Origin: Combretum micranthum
Taxonomy: Eukaryota > Streptophyta > Magnoliopsida > Myrtales > Combretaceae
Reading direction: 5' to 3'
Length of the DNA: 64,000 nt
Assembly (NCBI GenBank): GCA_024138025.1
Contig: JAMXBD010004275.1
Coordinates: 1 to 64,000, forward strand
Position numbers and translations under genes: made by a program. This document shows positions 45,295-57,867 of this stretch, piece after piece. How positions within the stretch are numbered: position 1 is the first letter of the stretch; every line of letters begins with the position of its first letter. The notes beneath the pieces are model-generated. The model ran no database searches. It worked only from the letters and a program-made list of their open reading frames with translations, and had not been told where the DNA came from.

Positions 45295-46409
45295 TGTTAT
45301 TCTCTATAAATTAAGTTTTGATAATAACAAAATGGTTAAAGAAAACTAATCAAATTATTAAGTGTGCATTTTTAAGATGATTAAGCATCAGGTTATCTAG
45401 AGACTTTTATAGAATGTTGTTTGAGTAAAGAAAGCAATCCAAAGGATTCTATAGAACCTTACTTCAGTACTCAAAAGTTTATCTAGAAGGTTTTATAGAA
45501 GGCTCATCGGTTCAATTTTGATCAAACTCATTCCAATTCAGTTCAAATAAATATATTGAAGACCTAGCTCTGGAAAAATGGGTATATTTAGGTAATATAC
45601 TCATTTGTTTACTAAAGTTGGTTAATATCTACGGGGTTAAATCAAGATTATTTTTTTCAAGTTTTTAAAAGAGTTTTCTACATAACTTTATATTAAAGTT
45701 GTTGTAATTCATGTTACAGATTTTATACACGATCCAATTATTTGAATTATTGAAATATGGACAGATATGAAGTTTCAAGATAACGATTGTTTACGTTATG
45801 GAGGAAGACAAGAAGATAACTGTGCTAGTCCCCTATTCTTGAGCGATTCTTTTTATTTGAAATAGCATGGAAATTATCCATTTCTCCATCAGTTCTTTGA
45901 AAGAAGAAAGAAAAACAATGACGACAGTTCAATTACGAAGCATCTTATCCAATACATAACATATATATTATCTTTTGAATCCAATTCAAAATAAGAAATC
46001 AAGATATCACCCGAGATTTTTGTAGGAAGATCTTATCCAAATCTTTGAGAAGTTGAAGATTAGAATATATCCCGAAGACTCCTTGGAAAAAATAGAGAAC
46101 ATGATTACCAAAAAAAAGAACTCTCTAATATACAAAAAAAGAAACTGAGCTATTAAAAGAACGCTGCTTCTTCCCAATCTTTTTGATCCAAATTTGTGCA
46201 ATCTTTCCTTACTGCAATTTTCACTTATTCTTATTTCTTATTGATAGAAGGAACTTATTGTTGCCTTCTAGCTTGGTAGCATGATTAGTTTACAAGATTA
46301 GTCTATGTAGTATTGGTTTTTAGTTTAAAGAAAGTTGTGAGGATGGAGTAAAGTGAATTGTACTATTTTGTAAATTGTTTTCAAACCCATGAGGATTATG
46401 GGGTCCTCG
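45295..46409 (+). mobile_element. Truncated Ty1/copia-type LTR 'L'
   Basis: Begins TGTTATTCTCTATAAATT and is collinear with the first part of J (shared GAAGACCTAGCTC… and AAAGTTGGTTaATATC blocks). It stops at 46409, where long LTR F begins. The copia-typical C-rich end is missing here and I do not find it after 53691. Confidence 0.6.
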
Positions 46410-49400
46410 TGTCACGTCTATAACCCCCCAAAGTTTTACGATCGATTAAGTTTAAACCTTACTTAAAAGGTCAACCAAAAATCCTAAAGTCAACAAAACC
46501 ATAGTCAGACGCAACCGTTCAAGTCCGGCAATCTCGTGTTCGTAACCCTAAGTGAGTAAGTGAGAGATTAGTATATAAAATAGTTTGTAGTAACATGAGA
46601 AAGCTTAAAAATATCAAATTAGTTAAACCGTGATTCGTTTTGAGCCTGATCAGATGCAGTTTTCAAAAAGCGTGTCTTGGGGCTTGGAATGGTAAAAATA
46701 TTTCGGATATACCGTTAGACTCGTAAAGATATAAGGTTTTAAAAAATATCAGTTTTATAATTTTTCGGTAACTAAAAATATCAGATATCGTAATTATACG
46801 CATATTTTCTTACTACCGGTACTTTATTTGTCATATCTACTTGACATTACACTATTCATTACTATTCTACACTATTTATCTATCTCTACTTTTTCTTACA
46901 ACCTACTCTTACAACCATACACCTATTTTCTTACAATTTTCATTTCCAATACAACTTCACATCTCTCATATCTTACTTTTCATTAACAAAAATACACAAA
47001 AAATAAATTCTCTCTCTCTCTCTCTCTCCCCCACTCAATTTGCGCTGGCCCCCTTTCTCTTTCCCCTCAATTTGTTTTATTTTTCATTATTTAATTAACA
47101 CAAATTTTCCTCTATTTTTTCCTATAAATACCACCTCTTCCTTCCTTTTCCTTCATACCTTTCATACACTACAATTACTCTCTCAAAATCTCTCCAAAAG
47201 TTTTCTCAAAGTTCTCTCTGGTCTATCTTTCATAGGTAATACTTCTTTAAGTTTTCCTTATGTTCATTTGCTTAGTATGAGCATAGTGTGTGTTTTCTAA
47301 ACCCATGGAGGTTAGGAAAACAACAATATGTTCATACTTTATTCTTGTTCATGAATCTATTTTCTTTTATGTTGTTCTTATATTTATCTAACTAAAGATA
47401 TCTATGTAGTTATATATATCTTTTAGAGCATATAAGCTCATTTGTTATTGCAGTTTATTTACTTTCAAGTTGTTTTAAGACTAGTCTTTCTAGTCTTAGA
47501 CTTATCCTCATCAATACAAAACAATTTTCTTCTTTCTTTTGGGACTAGTCTATTCTTAGTCCCGGGAAGCCTTGAAGAAGCTAAGGCTCCTAATACTTGA
47601 CAATTATTATTATGCTTATTTATTTCTTATATTCTTTATTATCTTATCTTGTGATATTTTTAGCTTTTATAAACTATATGATCATATTCATGTATGGCTA
47701 ATAAGTTGTTGTCAAAATAAAAATGAATCTTTTTTATGAAAGAATAAAATTTGATCAACGTTTTTCCAAAGACTTAGAAAAATATTTTCAAATAAATCTC
47801 TTTTGAAAGGTTATGTAAACTCATTATGAAACTTCAAACTATTAATAAAAGAATTTTCTTCAAAAGTCTAAAGATATTTCCTTTTCAATTAAAGAAGTCT
47901 TGATATATCGATAATAACTTAATACTATTTTTTTTTTACCAAATTTCTAAACCAAAGCTAAATAAGTTTTTAAGAAAATCAACTTACAAGGAAAATGAAA
48001 ATAAAAATAAATTTTCAAGAATAAACTCATCAAGTACTACTAAAGTAAACTTTTGGAAACTCTATTTTTCAATTCCTAGAAATAAATTTTGTAGATAACC
48101 TCAAAAGACTAAACTTTATTTTCAAGTCACTTTTGATAAACTAAAGAATCAAAATATAGTATATTAGATTTTGATCATCCAAAAATTTATACGTTACTTC
48201 ACCCACATAAAGTAAATCTAACAAATCCAAATTTTCCAAAACACTAGAAAAGGTTGTTTTAAGAAAATAAATTAAATAAGACAACACCTATAGCTTCATG
48301 CATAAATTATGAGTCTATTTATATACATAAGGAATTCTTTTCAAAAATATACATTTGAGTTTTACTTAAACAAGCCTTAGTAAAGGAAGGATTAGAAAAT
48401 ATTGTTTTTCATAAAGGAATTTTCATATTAGATTTGTACCCTTCTAATCCGAGACCTAATGACCTTTTATAGTACAAGTAGCCTTAGAAATTGATAGATC
48501 TTTTCAAGTAGGTAGAAAACGACATATAATATGCGAAATTCCGAGTTAAATGAACAAGTTATGGCCATTTTAACTTGAAACTTCCTTCAATCCAATTTTA
48601 CTGCAAATTAAAGATAGACTTAGAATTTTTAAAGTAGAAATTCTATGAAAGACTCATTTAGGGTATTTTATCTTGTTTAGTAAAGAAGGAACTGATATCG
48701 CCTTCTTGGAAGATTATTTCGACTAGGAGTGATCGTCATAGAGTGAGTTAATCCCTTACTAATTATGTTTCCTTGATTGTGCTTGTAAGTAGTAACACTA
48801 GAGAGTAAGGAAAAAGATAAATGAATAAATTTGTGTGATTTGGATTCATGATTGAATGATGTGGTTGTTGAATAAAAGCTAAGTATATCGAAAGAGGAAT
48901 TGATGAATAACTTATGTTTTCTTGCAATGGTACGATGAATATTGTTTTGGTACCTTTAACTTGAACTCGTCGATAATTGAATAAACCAATATTAAAACGA
49001 TCATGCATAACATATTGTGAGTCACATTTATTTTTTGCTACTTCGTGTGGGGAAACGAGAAGTCGTAGTGGTGGCTAGTAGGAGCCGGAAAGTCTACATG
49101 GGCTCGTAAGAGGAAAGTCTACAAGGCAAGTAGGAGCCGGTAAGTCTGCAACTATTGATGGTCGTATGGGCCAGTAACCACCCAACCTTCTACATGGAGG
49201 GTGTAAAAGCCATGATACACATGGTTTCCGGTTAATCGTGTGTATTTTGTTGCAAATGTGATTGATGCATTCCCATATGCTTGTCTAAAATACTTGTATT
49301 TTTATGGAAATGCTTTGAAGAAGGAAGTTATCTCACTAAGCTAGTTTTGATTATACCCTATAGCTTTTTGTTACAGTTTGATTAGTTGTGGTTGGCATCA

Positions 49401-50370
49401 AGGAGCTCCTTTTGTCAGGTATGAGCCAAACTACTAGGAGTTTTTGGAAGAAGTTTATATATTTAGTTTTTGGATGTAGACTTCTAAGAAAAATCTTTAT
49501 AGTAGACTTATATTATATTCATGTATGTTTTGAAGATGACTTAGTTTAAGCAAGGCTTTTAGAATGGGGGAATGCTCCTAAGAAGTTGTAAGAAACTTTT
49601 ATCTTAATGATTATACATGTTTACATTTATAAGTTATTGCATGCTTTTATTATCTTCTTAAACGTAATACCCCTTTGAGTCTCCTACTATCTTGGAAGCA
49701 TGCCTTGCACGTGATATCAAATCTCTTGCGTGACTAAGTTGTCATTTATTAGCTTTAATATTATGTGCGGCGAACTGCCACATTTAGGATTCCCTCCGGG
49801 GGATGACAACGTCCCAATAGGTACCCTAAACGTGGTAGTTCACCACATACAATATTAATACTTAAGAATGACTACCTTAGTTACAAGAAATTCTCGATAT
49901 TATATGTAAGGCTTGTAAACTCATGAAAATTTCATAATTCTTAGAAAATAATCCTAAGAGTCAAACACTGGAATAGAAATCCTAAAAACCAAACCAAGTT
50001 AAAACTTAATTCTAAATAAGATAAAAAAATGAGAACTCTTAGCCTTGAGAAAATGAGAACCTTCAAAACAAAATATAAAATCCAACTATCGGTTGAATCA
50101 ACATCCATACACCAATCAAATCATCTACCCGATTCCTAACAAGCAAATCAAGACAATATATCCAAATAACGCTCGACAACGAAATGCTAAAACCCTCAGT
50201 GAATTTTAAAAATAGAAATTTCAATTTTCACCAAAAGTCAAACTGAGTCAACTCATAACCCTAGACTCGGTTAAACGATCTCAAAAATTGAAAACTATTA
50301 AATAATCACAAATAAAATGAGATAAAACCATAGATATCGAACTAAAAATATAATACGGTAAAAACTCTAA
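46410..50370 (-). mobile_element. Long LTR 'F', 3' terminal part, split 9 bp from its end by solo LTR E
   Basis: TGTCACGTC (46410-46418) plus CCAATAGGTACCCTAAACGTGG from 49814 reconstitutes the family's terminal sequence once E and one ACGTC are removed. It runs to about 50370, where plus-oriented LTR sequence takes over. Its own target duplication was not found (CCTCG lies on the left). Confidence 0.65.
46419..49808 (+). mobile_element. Solo long LTR 'E' (3.4 kb), plus orientation
   Basis: Starts TATAACCCCCC, with the first TG mutated to TA, and ends CCGGGGGATGACA. A perfect duplication ACGTC flanks it (46414-46418 and 49809-49813). Promoter-like CTATAAATACC is at 47122-47132, donor-like CATAG/GTAATA at 47235, a stem-loop at 47476-47498 and a tandem array at about 49072-49150. 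(CT)n at 47007-47026. No PBS adjoins it. Confidence 0.9.
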
Positions 50371-53252
50371 AATATATCTTGCAAATAACTCAACAAAAAC
50401 CGGAAGTTAAACCGGAACCTTAAAAGTCAACAAAGCATACAAACAAACCTTAGTGTTTAAGATCCGAAAATCCCGCGCTCTTAAACCTTAAACAACAAAA
50501 TTGAAATAATTGATATTAGTTCGTAATAATGAAGGGAAGCTTAAAAATATCAAATTCACAAAATTCTAGCGTCCCTCGGATCCGAACGGGATCAGTTTTC
50601 AAAAATCGTGCCCTGGTATACCGAACGGCAAAAATATTCCGTAAATACCAATAGAATCGTAAAAATATAAAGTTTTCAAAAACATCAGTTTTAAAATTTT
50701 TCGGTAGCTAAAAATTACAGATATTGCATTTATACGAGTATTTTTATTACTATCAGTATTTTAATTGTCTAGTTTACTATTCATAGTACTGTTCTACTAT
50801 TGGGTACGAATAATGTGCATCCATGTGGGAGACGAACTAAAATTCATTTTAAAAAATTTTGGTTCTTTTATTTACTAACTTTATTTCTAGTGATTGAAAA
50901 TAAGCTTTTCAAAATATTCTTTATGTTTCAAATATTTGAAGTCGTGTTAAATGTATGTTTTCCTTTTATTTTTATATCATTTTTTCTTTAGAAAATGAAT
51001 ATACCTTTAAAACTTTACTTTCTTTGCAAATTTTATTTTTCTAAGTTGATTTCTAAAATAGTGAGTTGATTGTATCTTGGTTTGAAAAATTTGTTTTATT
51101 CTAGATATTTGTCAAGTGATAGAATAATTCCTTTAGACAAGTTTATAAGAAAAGCTTTCTTTATAAAGAATTGTTAATATTAGAACTTAGCAAATTTCAT
51201 TTTAATTTTTCGAAAAGAGAAGATCAATATAAAATTTTAAGTTTTTGAAGAAACTTTCTTAGTATATGATTTTCAAAGTCTATAGTGAACCTATTAAGTT
51301 TTATAAAAAGGTATGGTTGAGTTAAAATCTTTTAATGCTAAAATCCTTCCTTTATGGAGCTTTTAGTTTGGTTTATAAAAGAAAAGAATTCCTTTTTATT
51401 ATATTGAAGAAATCTACATTACTAATTCTTTTAGAATTTATGGTTAGCTTATCCTTTAAAAAGAGTTAAAGCAAAACTTATATCTTTTTGTTTAAAATTC
51501 CTTTTGTTAAGAAATCTAGTTTACTTTTCTTTATTTAAGAAAGAACCCATTTTTATTTTTATTTAAGACAATAATATTCTTAATCATGCATGAATATGTA
51601 GTAATGTAAAAGTAAAGATAATACATGATAAGATAAAAAGAATTGCTTGTGAGTAAATAAATATAATAAAATAGTCAAGCATTGGGAACCTTAGCTTCAT
51701 CAATGTATCCCGCTTATATATTGGGAGCTTTAGTTTCATCAAGGCAACCCGGGACTAAGAATATACTAGTCTCAAAAGAAAAGAAAAAAAAAAGAAAAGA
51801 AAGAAAGAAAATTGTTTTGACTTGATATAGACAAGTTAAGACTAGAAAGACTAGTCTTAATTAAATTGCATAAAACAAGTAAATAAATAAATTGCAAGAC
51901 ATGAAAATAAATAAATAACAATGAGCTTATATGCTCTAAATAAATATATATACTTAGTATACATAATATTATATAAGTTAGATTAGAGCAAAAATAATAA
52001 TAACAATAATAACAATATAACAACATAATGTAAAATAGGAACATGAATAAAAACAAAATATGAACATATTGTTGCTTCTTTAACTCATATGAGTCTAAGA
52101 AACATATACTAAGCTCATGCTAAGTTGTATGAACATGATGAAGAAATTTAAGTAGGATTTTACCTAAGGTTTAATGGAAAGTTTGAAAAGAGATGGATGG
52201 GATAGTATGTTTTTGTTGCTTTTCTTGAAGAATTGAAATTTGTGGAGTGTTTTGAGAGAGATTTGTTGGAGAGAGGTTTTAAGAGAGTATTTTGGTAGAG
52301 TTTTGTTATGTAAAATGGATGTGTGAAAGAATGAAGGAAGAATGGGGTATTTATAGAATTGTTGGAGTGAATTTTCGATGTAATAAAATAATTGAAAAAG
52401 AAAAATAATTTAGAGAAGAAAGAGAGGGGGCGGCGCATGTAATAAGGAGAGAGAGAGGATTTTTTTTTTTTGTTTTGTGATTTTTTGTAAAGAAAAGAAA
52501 TAATGTGTAATGTTTGATGTGAATAAAGTTGTATTGGAAATGTAAAAAGTAAGAAAATAGGTATGTAGGTAGTAAGAAATAGGTGTAAAAAAGTAGAGAT
52601 AGTGAAATAGTAATGAATAATAAGAATAGTACTAGGAATAGTAGACTAGACATATAAAATACAGATAGTAATAAAAATACGCTAATCGAGCTATATCTGT
52701 TATTTTTAATTACCAAAAAATTCTAAAACTGATATTTTTGAAATCCTTATTTAATTACGAGTCTTTTGGTGTTGTTGGAATATTTTTAATATTCTGAGCT
52801 CCATGACTCGTTTTTCGAGAATTGATCCGTTTGAGTCCGGAGGCACTCGCAATTCGCGAATATGATATTTTTATGTTACCCTATATTATTACGAACTATT
52901 TTAAGCCATTAACTCGATTTCGTTTTCTAGGGTTTGAGAATGCGGGATTGCCGGAGTTGAAATTGCTTGATTGTCTTGGTCTTTGTTGACTTTTGAAACT
53001 CCGGTTTGACTAGGGTTAGGGTTTAATTCAACTTTGCCCTAGAAATCGAAGGGTTTGTATCAGGGTCGGATAGGTGAATTTTTTCATGTTCGGATTTTCG
53101 AATTGAACGATTATTGAACTTTCTATTTTTGTTTTTGAAAATTTTCTTATGAAATCCCGTGATCGAAATTGATTAAGGTTTGGTTTCAACTTAGGTCAAA
53201 CTTTAGGGTTTCGATTCGATATTCCAAACCATTCTCGAAAATTCGGGGCTTA
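50370..53252. mobile_element. Mosaic of long-LTR fragments (M, plus; N, minus)
   Basis: 50370-50800 resembles the first 450 bases of D and E in the plus orientation (AAAAGTCAACAAAGC; CGGTAGCTAAAAATTACAG). From about 50800 the sequence is minus-oriented (N), matching C/G and ending …CGGGGCTTACA at 53252. N has a CTATAAATACCCC promoter at 52344-52356, a donor-like CTTAG/GTAAAA at 52163 and a stem-loop at 51836-51860. N lacks its usual TGTC…terminus, and no target duplication pairs with TGTGA at 53253. Confidence 0.6.
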
Positions 53253-53691
53253 CATGTGATATGTATTAAGTTCTAGTTATTCACTGAGCCCGTGGTTTAG
53301 CTTACACTCTAACAGTCCTTTCAGGTTCACATTGCACCTTGGCTCATTACTTCTAGGAGCATGGTCCTCATAAGAAATTAGAAGCTAGAAGCTTAAGGAA
53401 TAGTATAGGATAAGATTATATTTCTATTTTTGGTTATAAGTATCTTGCATTAGAAACTTTAGTTATGTATTTGAGGATTTTATGGAAATGATATGGTATG
53501 TAATGGTATTTTTCTTCTCAACTTGGGATGACAGTTATTTACTAATTTATGTCTTATATATAGTCGTCTTTCTTATCAAAGCAACCAAAAGATCTGTTTA
53601 TAGAAAATATGTCATTCTCAGAAGGTAAACTAATAATAGTATTCAAGTGTATCTTGTTTACTACTACTAGGGTACCCTTGGGGCATGACAC
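53253..53691 (+). repeat. 3'-terminal fragment of a related long LTR
   Basis: Ends AGGGTACCCTTGGGGCATGACA, the family's plus-oriented terminus, and contains CACTGAGCCCGTGGTTTAGC and TTCTAGGAG blocks matching the last 450 bases of D and E. It could be the other half of fragment M, with N inserted between, but the duplication evidence is weak. Confidence 0.6.
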
Positions 53692-54347
53692 ATTGAACTT
53701 ATTTTTTAAATAGAGGAGTTCAACTTACTTATTGTTGGGATTTTTTGTTATTCGATAGAATTTTTTGTAATTTTTTTAATTAACATATTATTTATTTCCT
53801 TAATCTATGCTACAATGTTGATATGTAATGATTTTTTAACGAAAAATGGTAAAAAGAATCCTTTAAACTTTGAACTTTGTGTGGTTACACTTCCAAAATT
53901 TTCAAATTGACTTTAGTGTGAACATAATTTATGAAAAAAAATACATTAAATAATATTACATATAATAATTAACTATAGAAAGGACTTTCATTTTATAGAA
54001 AATAAAGTACATTGGAATCAAAGTGTACGAGGATGTTAAATTACACTTTGACAAGTTTATGGGGTTATTTTTGTATCAAGGTTAAAATTTTTTAAGAGTA
54101 TTCACTACTTAAAAGTTAGGATGCATGGATTAAAGTTCTCAACCAGTAGATCAAAGTTTAGGAGATGTTATTTGTAATATTTGAAAGTCCAAGTAGTATA
54201 TCTATACCGAGATTAACGTTTAGTTAGGTCATTTGCATTTTTTCCCTATCATTTATCTAATAACATTCAACTCTAACTTGCATTACCAAAATCTTTGGCA
54301 CTTAAGATACGCAAAGAAATTCTCTTATCTTATATAATTTATCTCTT
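53692..54347. other. AT-rich spacer, no gene seen
   Basis: No coding frame or recognisable repeat terminus between the LTR fragment and copia-type LTR O. Confidence 0.5.
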
Positions 54348-54352
54348 AATTG

Positions 54353-55545
54353 TGTTGGTTTGACTAAGCAATCAAGAAAGGAGATGTGAATTGATTGCAG
54401 ATTGAAAATTTCAAGGTTTAAACTTTTTGCTAAAAATCCCCTTCAAGTTTACTTAGTTTAATGAATTAATAACAATATTTAAACAAATTAATTGAGATTT
54501 ATAGATGTTACTCCTTAGGAGTCAGTCCTCTCTTCTAGCTAGGGACTTAGTAATCCACATCGGTTCATTCTCAAATAGAGCAAGGATAGTTTCAAAAGAG
54601 ATATAATAGGTTCTCAAAGATTTAAGCACAATGTACAATAGAATATGTATGACAATAGTAAGTATAGGCAGCTTTCGATGAAGGTTATGACAGATGAAAG
54701 TTTGATAATATTAAGACTGATTTTGAGTGCAAGGTTTATCTTCAATTTTTGAACTCCGATTCTTCGAAGATGTAACGGCTTCCTTGAGTGAATCTCTCCA
54801 ATGAAACAATTCTTATTTGTTGAAGAAGATTTGAAACTTGAAGTCTTGAAAGTATCTTCCTACAATCTTCGACGTAGTTATCTTGAATATTTTGAATTTT
54901 GTCCTCATCCTTGAAATATTTTCGCTGCCTATAATAGATGATATTATTATGTCCTTGAAAACAAATAAACTTGGATACCTTGAAAGTATATGATTTTGAA
55001 TCTTCACAAAAATCGGGATATTTAGTTGTAAAGATTTGCTAGTACTTATCTATAACTTCTTTAATAGTACTAAAGATCTTGCATGTCTTCTTTAAAACTG
55101 AAGTCTGATAGCACTTCCATAAAAATAAGTAAGCTCTCGTAATATCTTTATTGAAGTAACATGACCTTCATAAAGCTTGTCTTAAATATATAATATTGAG
55201 CAAATCGAACTTAAACTTATCCACATGGTTTAAATCCTCCTTGAGCGTAATGCATTAGATGCATTACTCAAATACATCAAATGAGTGGAATTAGGTCCTC
55301 ATAATTAATAACCCCATCGTTGATATGATGGAAGTTCATAAAAATATTCTTGTAAATCGTTCTTTCAACTTAAAGATTCTGACATGGTTTTCTAACACCT
55401 TCTCATATTGGATCTGGCATTGATTCTAACAATAATTCTAACAATGCTCAAATACTTCACTTATGTTGTTGCCCACTTAGTTAAAATAGTTAATAAATAA
55501 TCTAACCTTTTTATTGTCATCAAAATTTAATTAAGAGAACTTAAA
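54353..55545 (-). mobile_element. Solo Ty1/copia-type LTR 'O' (1.2 kb)
   Basis: The plus-strand left end TGTTGGTTTGACTAAGCAATC…GGAGATGTGAATTGATTG is the inverse of the copia-typical end seen in J. The other end …GTCATCAAAATTTAATTAAGAGAAC is the inverse of the start seen in L. A perfect duplication AATTG flanks it (54348-54352 and 55546-55550). The first TG has mutated. Orientation is leftward. Confidence 0.75.
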
Positions 55546-55550
55546 AATTG

Positions 55551-57867
55551 TATCACTAAAACTTTTCATCATTTCTTTAAATTTATTACGTGATTCCAAG
55601 CACATGGAACATACTATATCTCCCCTAAGTAGAATCCTAGTTAATTACGCTCGAGAGGGCATGAGTACATGTTGCTTTAGATGAGTTTAGCAAGATTTAC
55701 TACCTATATGGACTTCTCTACTAGGCGTAATTGTTTATTATAATTATTTCATCGTTTAAAAATTTAGATGTGAAAAAAGCAATGTCATATTAATTAGTAA
55801 TTAGAGCTTGCTTTTCTTATAGTCGATCATTTTAGAATCAATTAAGGTGTCAAATGTTTATTTATTTCATCCTTTTCATGTCAATTTGATTTTTTATTTT
55901 TTTTTTCATTTTCAAAAAGACATTTATCAATAATAGATATTGGATAAAAAATAGATATTGTTGCTTCTAAACCAATCAAACATATAAAATATAGATACAA
56001 ATAAGATATAAATAAAAATAAGACAACCCAAATAGACCCTAAATTGGTGCAAAGGTCTTTGTGTGAGGTGTTGTGTGTAAATGCAGACCAGGAGGGTGGG
56101 ATTCAATCGGACATCTTAGCATAGTGCTTTATCATAGTAATTTCACTTAGGAAAATGGACGCTGCAAATAAATTGTGAAGAAAGAAATTGATGCATTTGC
56201 TCTATAACTTATCAGAAAAAGCAAGTTACCGTGTATCCTTTGAAATTTCGTACCAAATTTAAGGTTTGTATATATTCCACGCTCAACCAGGACTATGAGT
56301 AAGATAAGACAGCTCACTTGAGTTTAGCAAAAACTTGAATTCGACTTGCTTACAATTGAGTCGAGCTCTAGTTTGAACTACTCAAGTAGCTATCAAGTTC
56401 GAGTTTGAACTTTAAAATACTTGGCTCGATGAACTAGCGAGCTTAATCGAGCTTAATTGAGTATTAAATTAAGCCGAATTTAATTTAAATTTATGAAGTA
56501 TTAAATACTCTTTATAATTAAATCAAGATTTAAAAGAATAATTGAGCTTAATCGAGTCGAGTTGAGTTCGAGCTTGATAGTATATTGACTACTCATTTAC
56601 AACCCTACACTCAACCTCAACCACAAGATGATGCTATGTTGATTTATTTACTTATTCATATAACGAAAAAAAAAAAAGGTATCAAATTGAAACCCCACCC
56701 ACAACCTAAGTTTCAGTTATAATATATCAAAAGTCTAAAACAAGCCACTTTAAAAGATTTTGAATTTCCGAGAAGCGAAGTCGAAATCATATCTGAAATC
56801 TGCGGAGACAAATGCACAACGCAGAGTAAAAAGCAATTATCCTGCATAGGATTATAATAAGTTTGAAGAGACCAAATCATCACATTTTCAAGTTGCAATT
56901 TCAATCATTCACTACTCCACAGAATGAACTTAAGAATCACGACGCTATCTATTGAAGACGCTAGAAAATGCAATTTTTTAGAGCTGGGAAGGTTTTATAT
57001 TACCCTTTTACATGGTAAGAAAAGCGCTATATGTGGAAACACCTACGCCCTTAAATGAATTTAATGCAGTAATTATAACGATCAGCGTAAAAAAATCACA
57101 TTTGATTTTGATTCAAAGGAAGAATTGATTTCTCAATGTGTATCTCCAAAAGCAAGACCTCGACATGTCCTAATAAACTTTTAATCATCACTTCTAATAT
57201 GCGTCCAAAGCATGCATATGCTTCCTGTATCACGGTATCAGTAACCCTGCATCCTAATGCCAGTGTAAACTTGTTCTTGTACCTTGAGATCACTAAATCA
57301 CAATCACTCCTCTGGGATTTGGTAAGTAACGGCAATCAATTTCCCCGCCATAAACACTCCTTCACAGGTTGGACAAACAAGCAAGACAGACACATCTGTT
57401 CCAAGAATAAGACATGGCTTTTGTTGAGAAAACAAAAATTTATCTATCGGTATAACCACGGAGATATCGTCTAACATGAATCACAACTTTTTGTGCTGGA
57501 AAACCCTTGATGCTTAAAAATTAGAAAATAAAAAATAAAAGAAAAGAGCACATTCCAAGATACTTAACCAGCCTTTAATAGCATTTATATCTGACATCAG
57601 GGTCCTCTATTGTCTATCTTCCCACTTGTAGACCAGAACATTACCCAGGACACAAACTCATGCCATGCTAACATTCAATAATGCCATCATCAACATCTCA
57701 GAGGAATAGAAAATTATAAAACTGTGTAATGAAGCTCTATATGATATTAGTGCTATACAGTATTCTCCGAGGGTAAGGGGAAGGACAGAGAACAAAATAA
57801 TGTACAGCTTCATTGAGAATCCTAGTGTGTAACACATTCAGAATCATGTGAGTAGGAAAATCTTATA
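55551..57867. other. Spacer and 3' flank of the reticulon-like gene
   Basis: No secure gene. A block rich in TCGAG/GAGCTTAATCGAG motifs lies at about 56330-56590, of the dispersed kind common near plant genes. A minus-strand frame of 79 codons (57096-57335) has unremarkable codon content and no domain I recognise. Confidence 0.45.

Noticed and set aside
52160..52716. Overlapping minus-strand frames of 92 and 121 codons rich in Phe, Leu and Ser
   Set aside because: They lie in the promoter/leader part of a long LTR and equivalent positions in other copies are not conserved as protein.
53253..53257. TGTGA / TGTGC near 50815 as target duplication of LTR N
   Set aside because: The left end of N would then lack the family terminus TGTC, so the match is probably chance.
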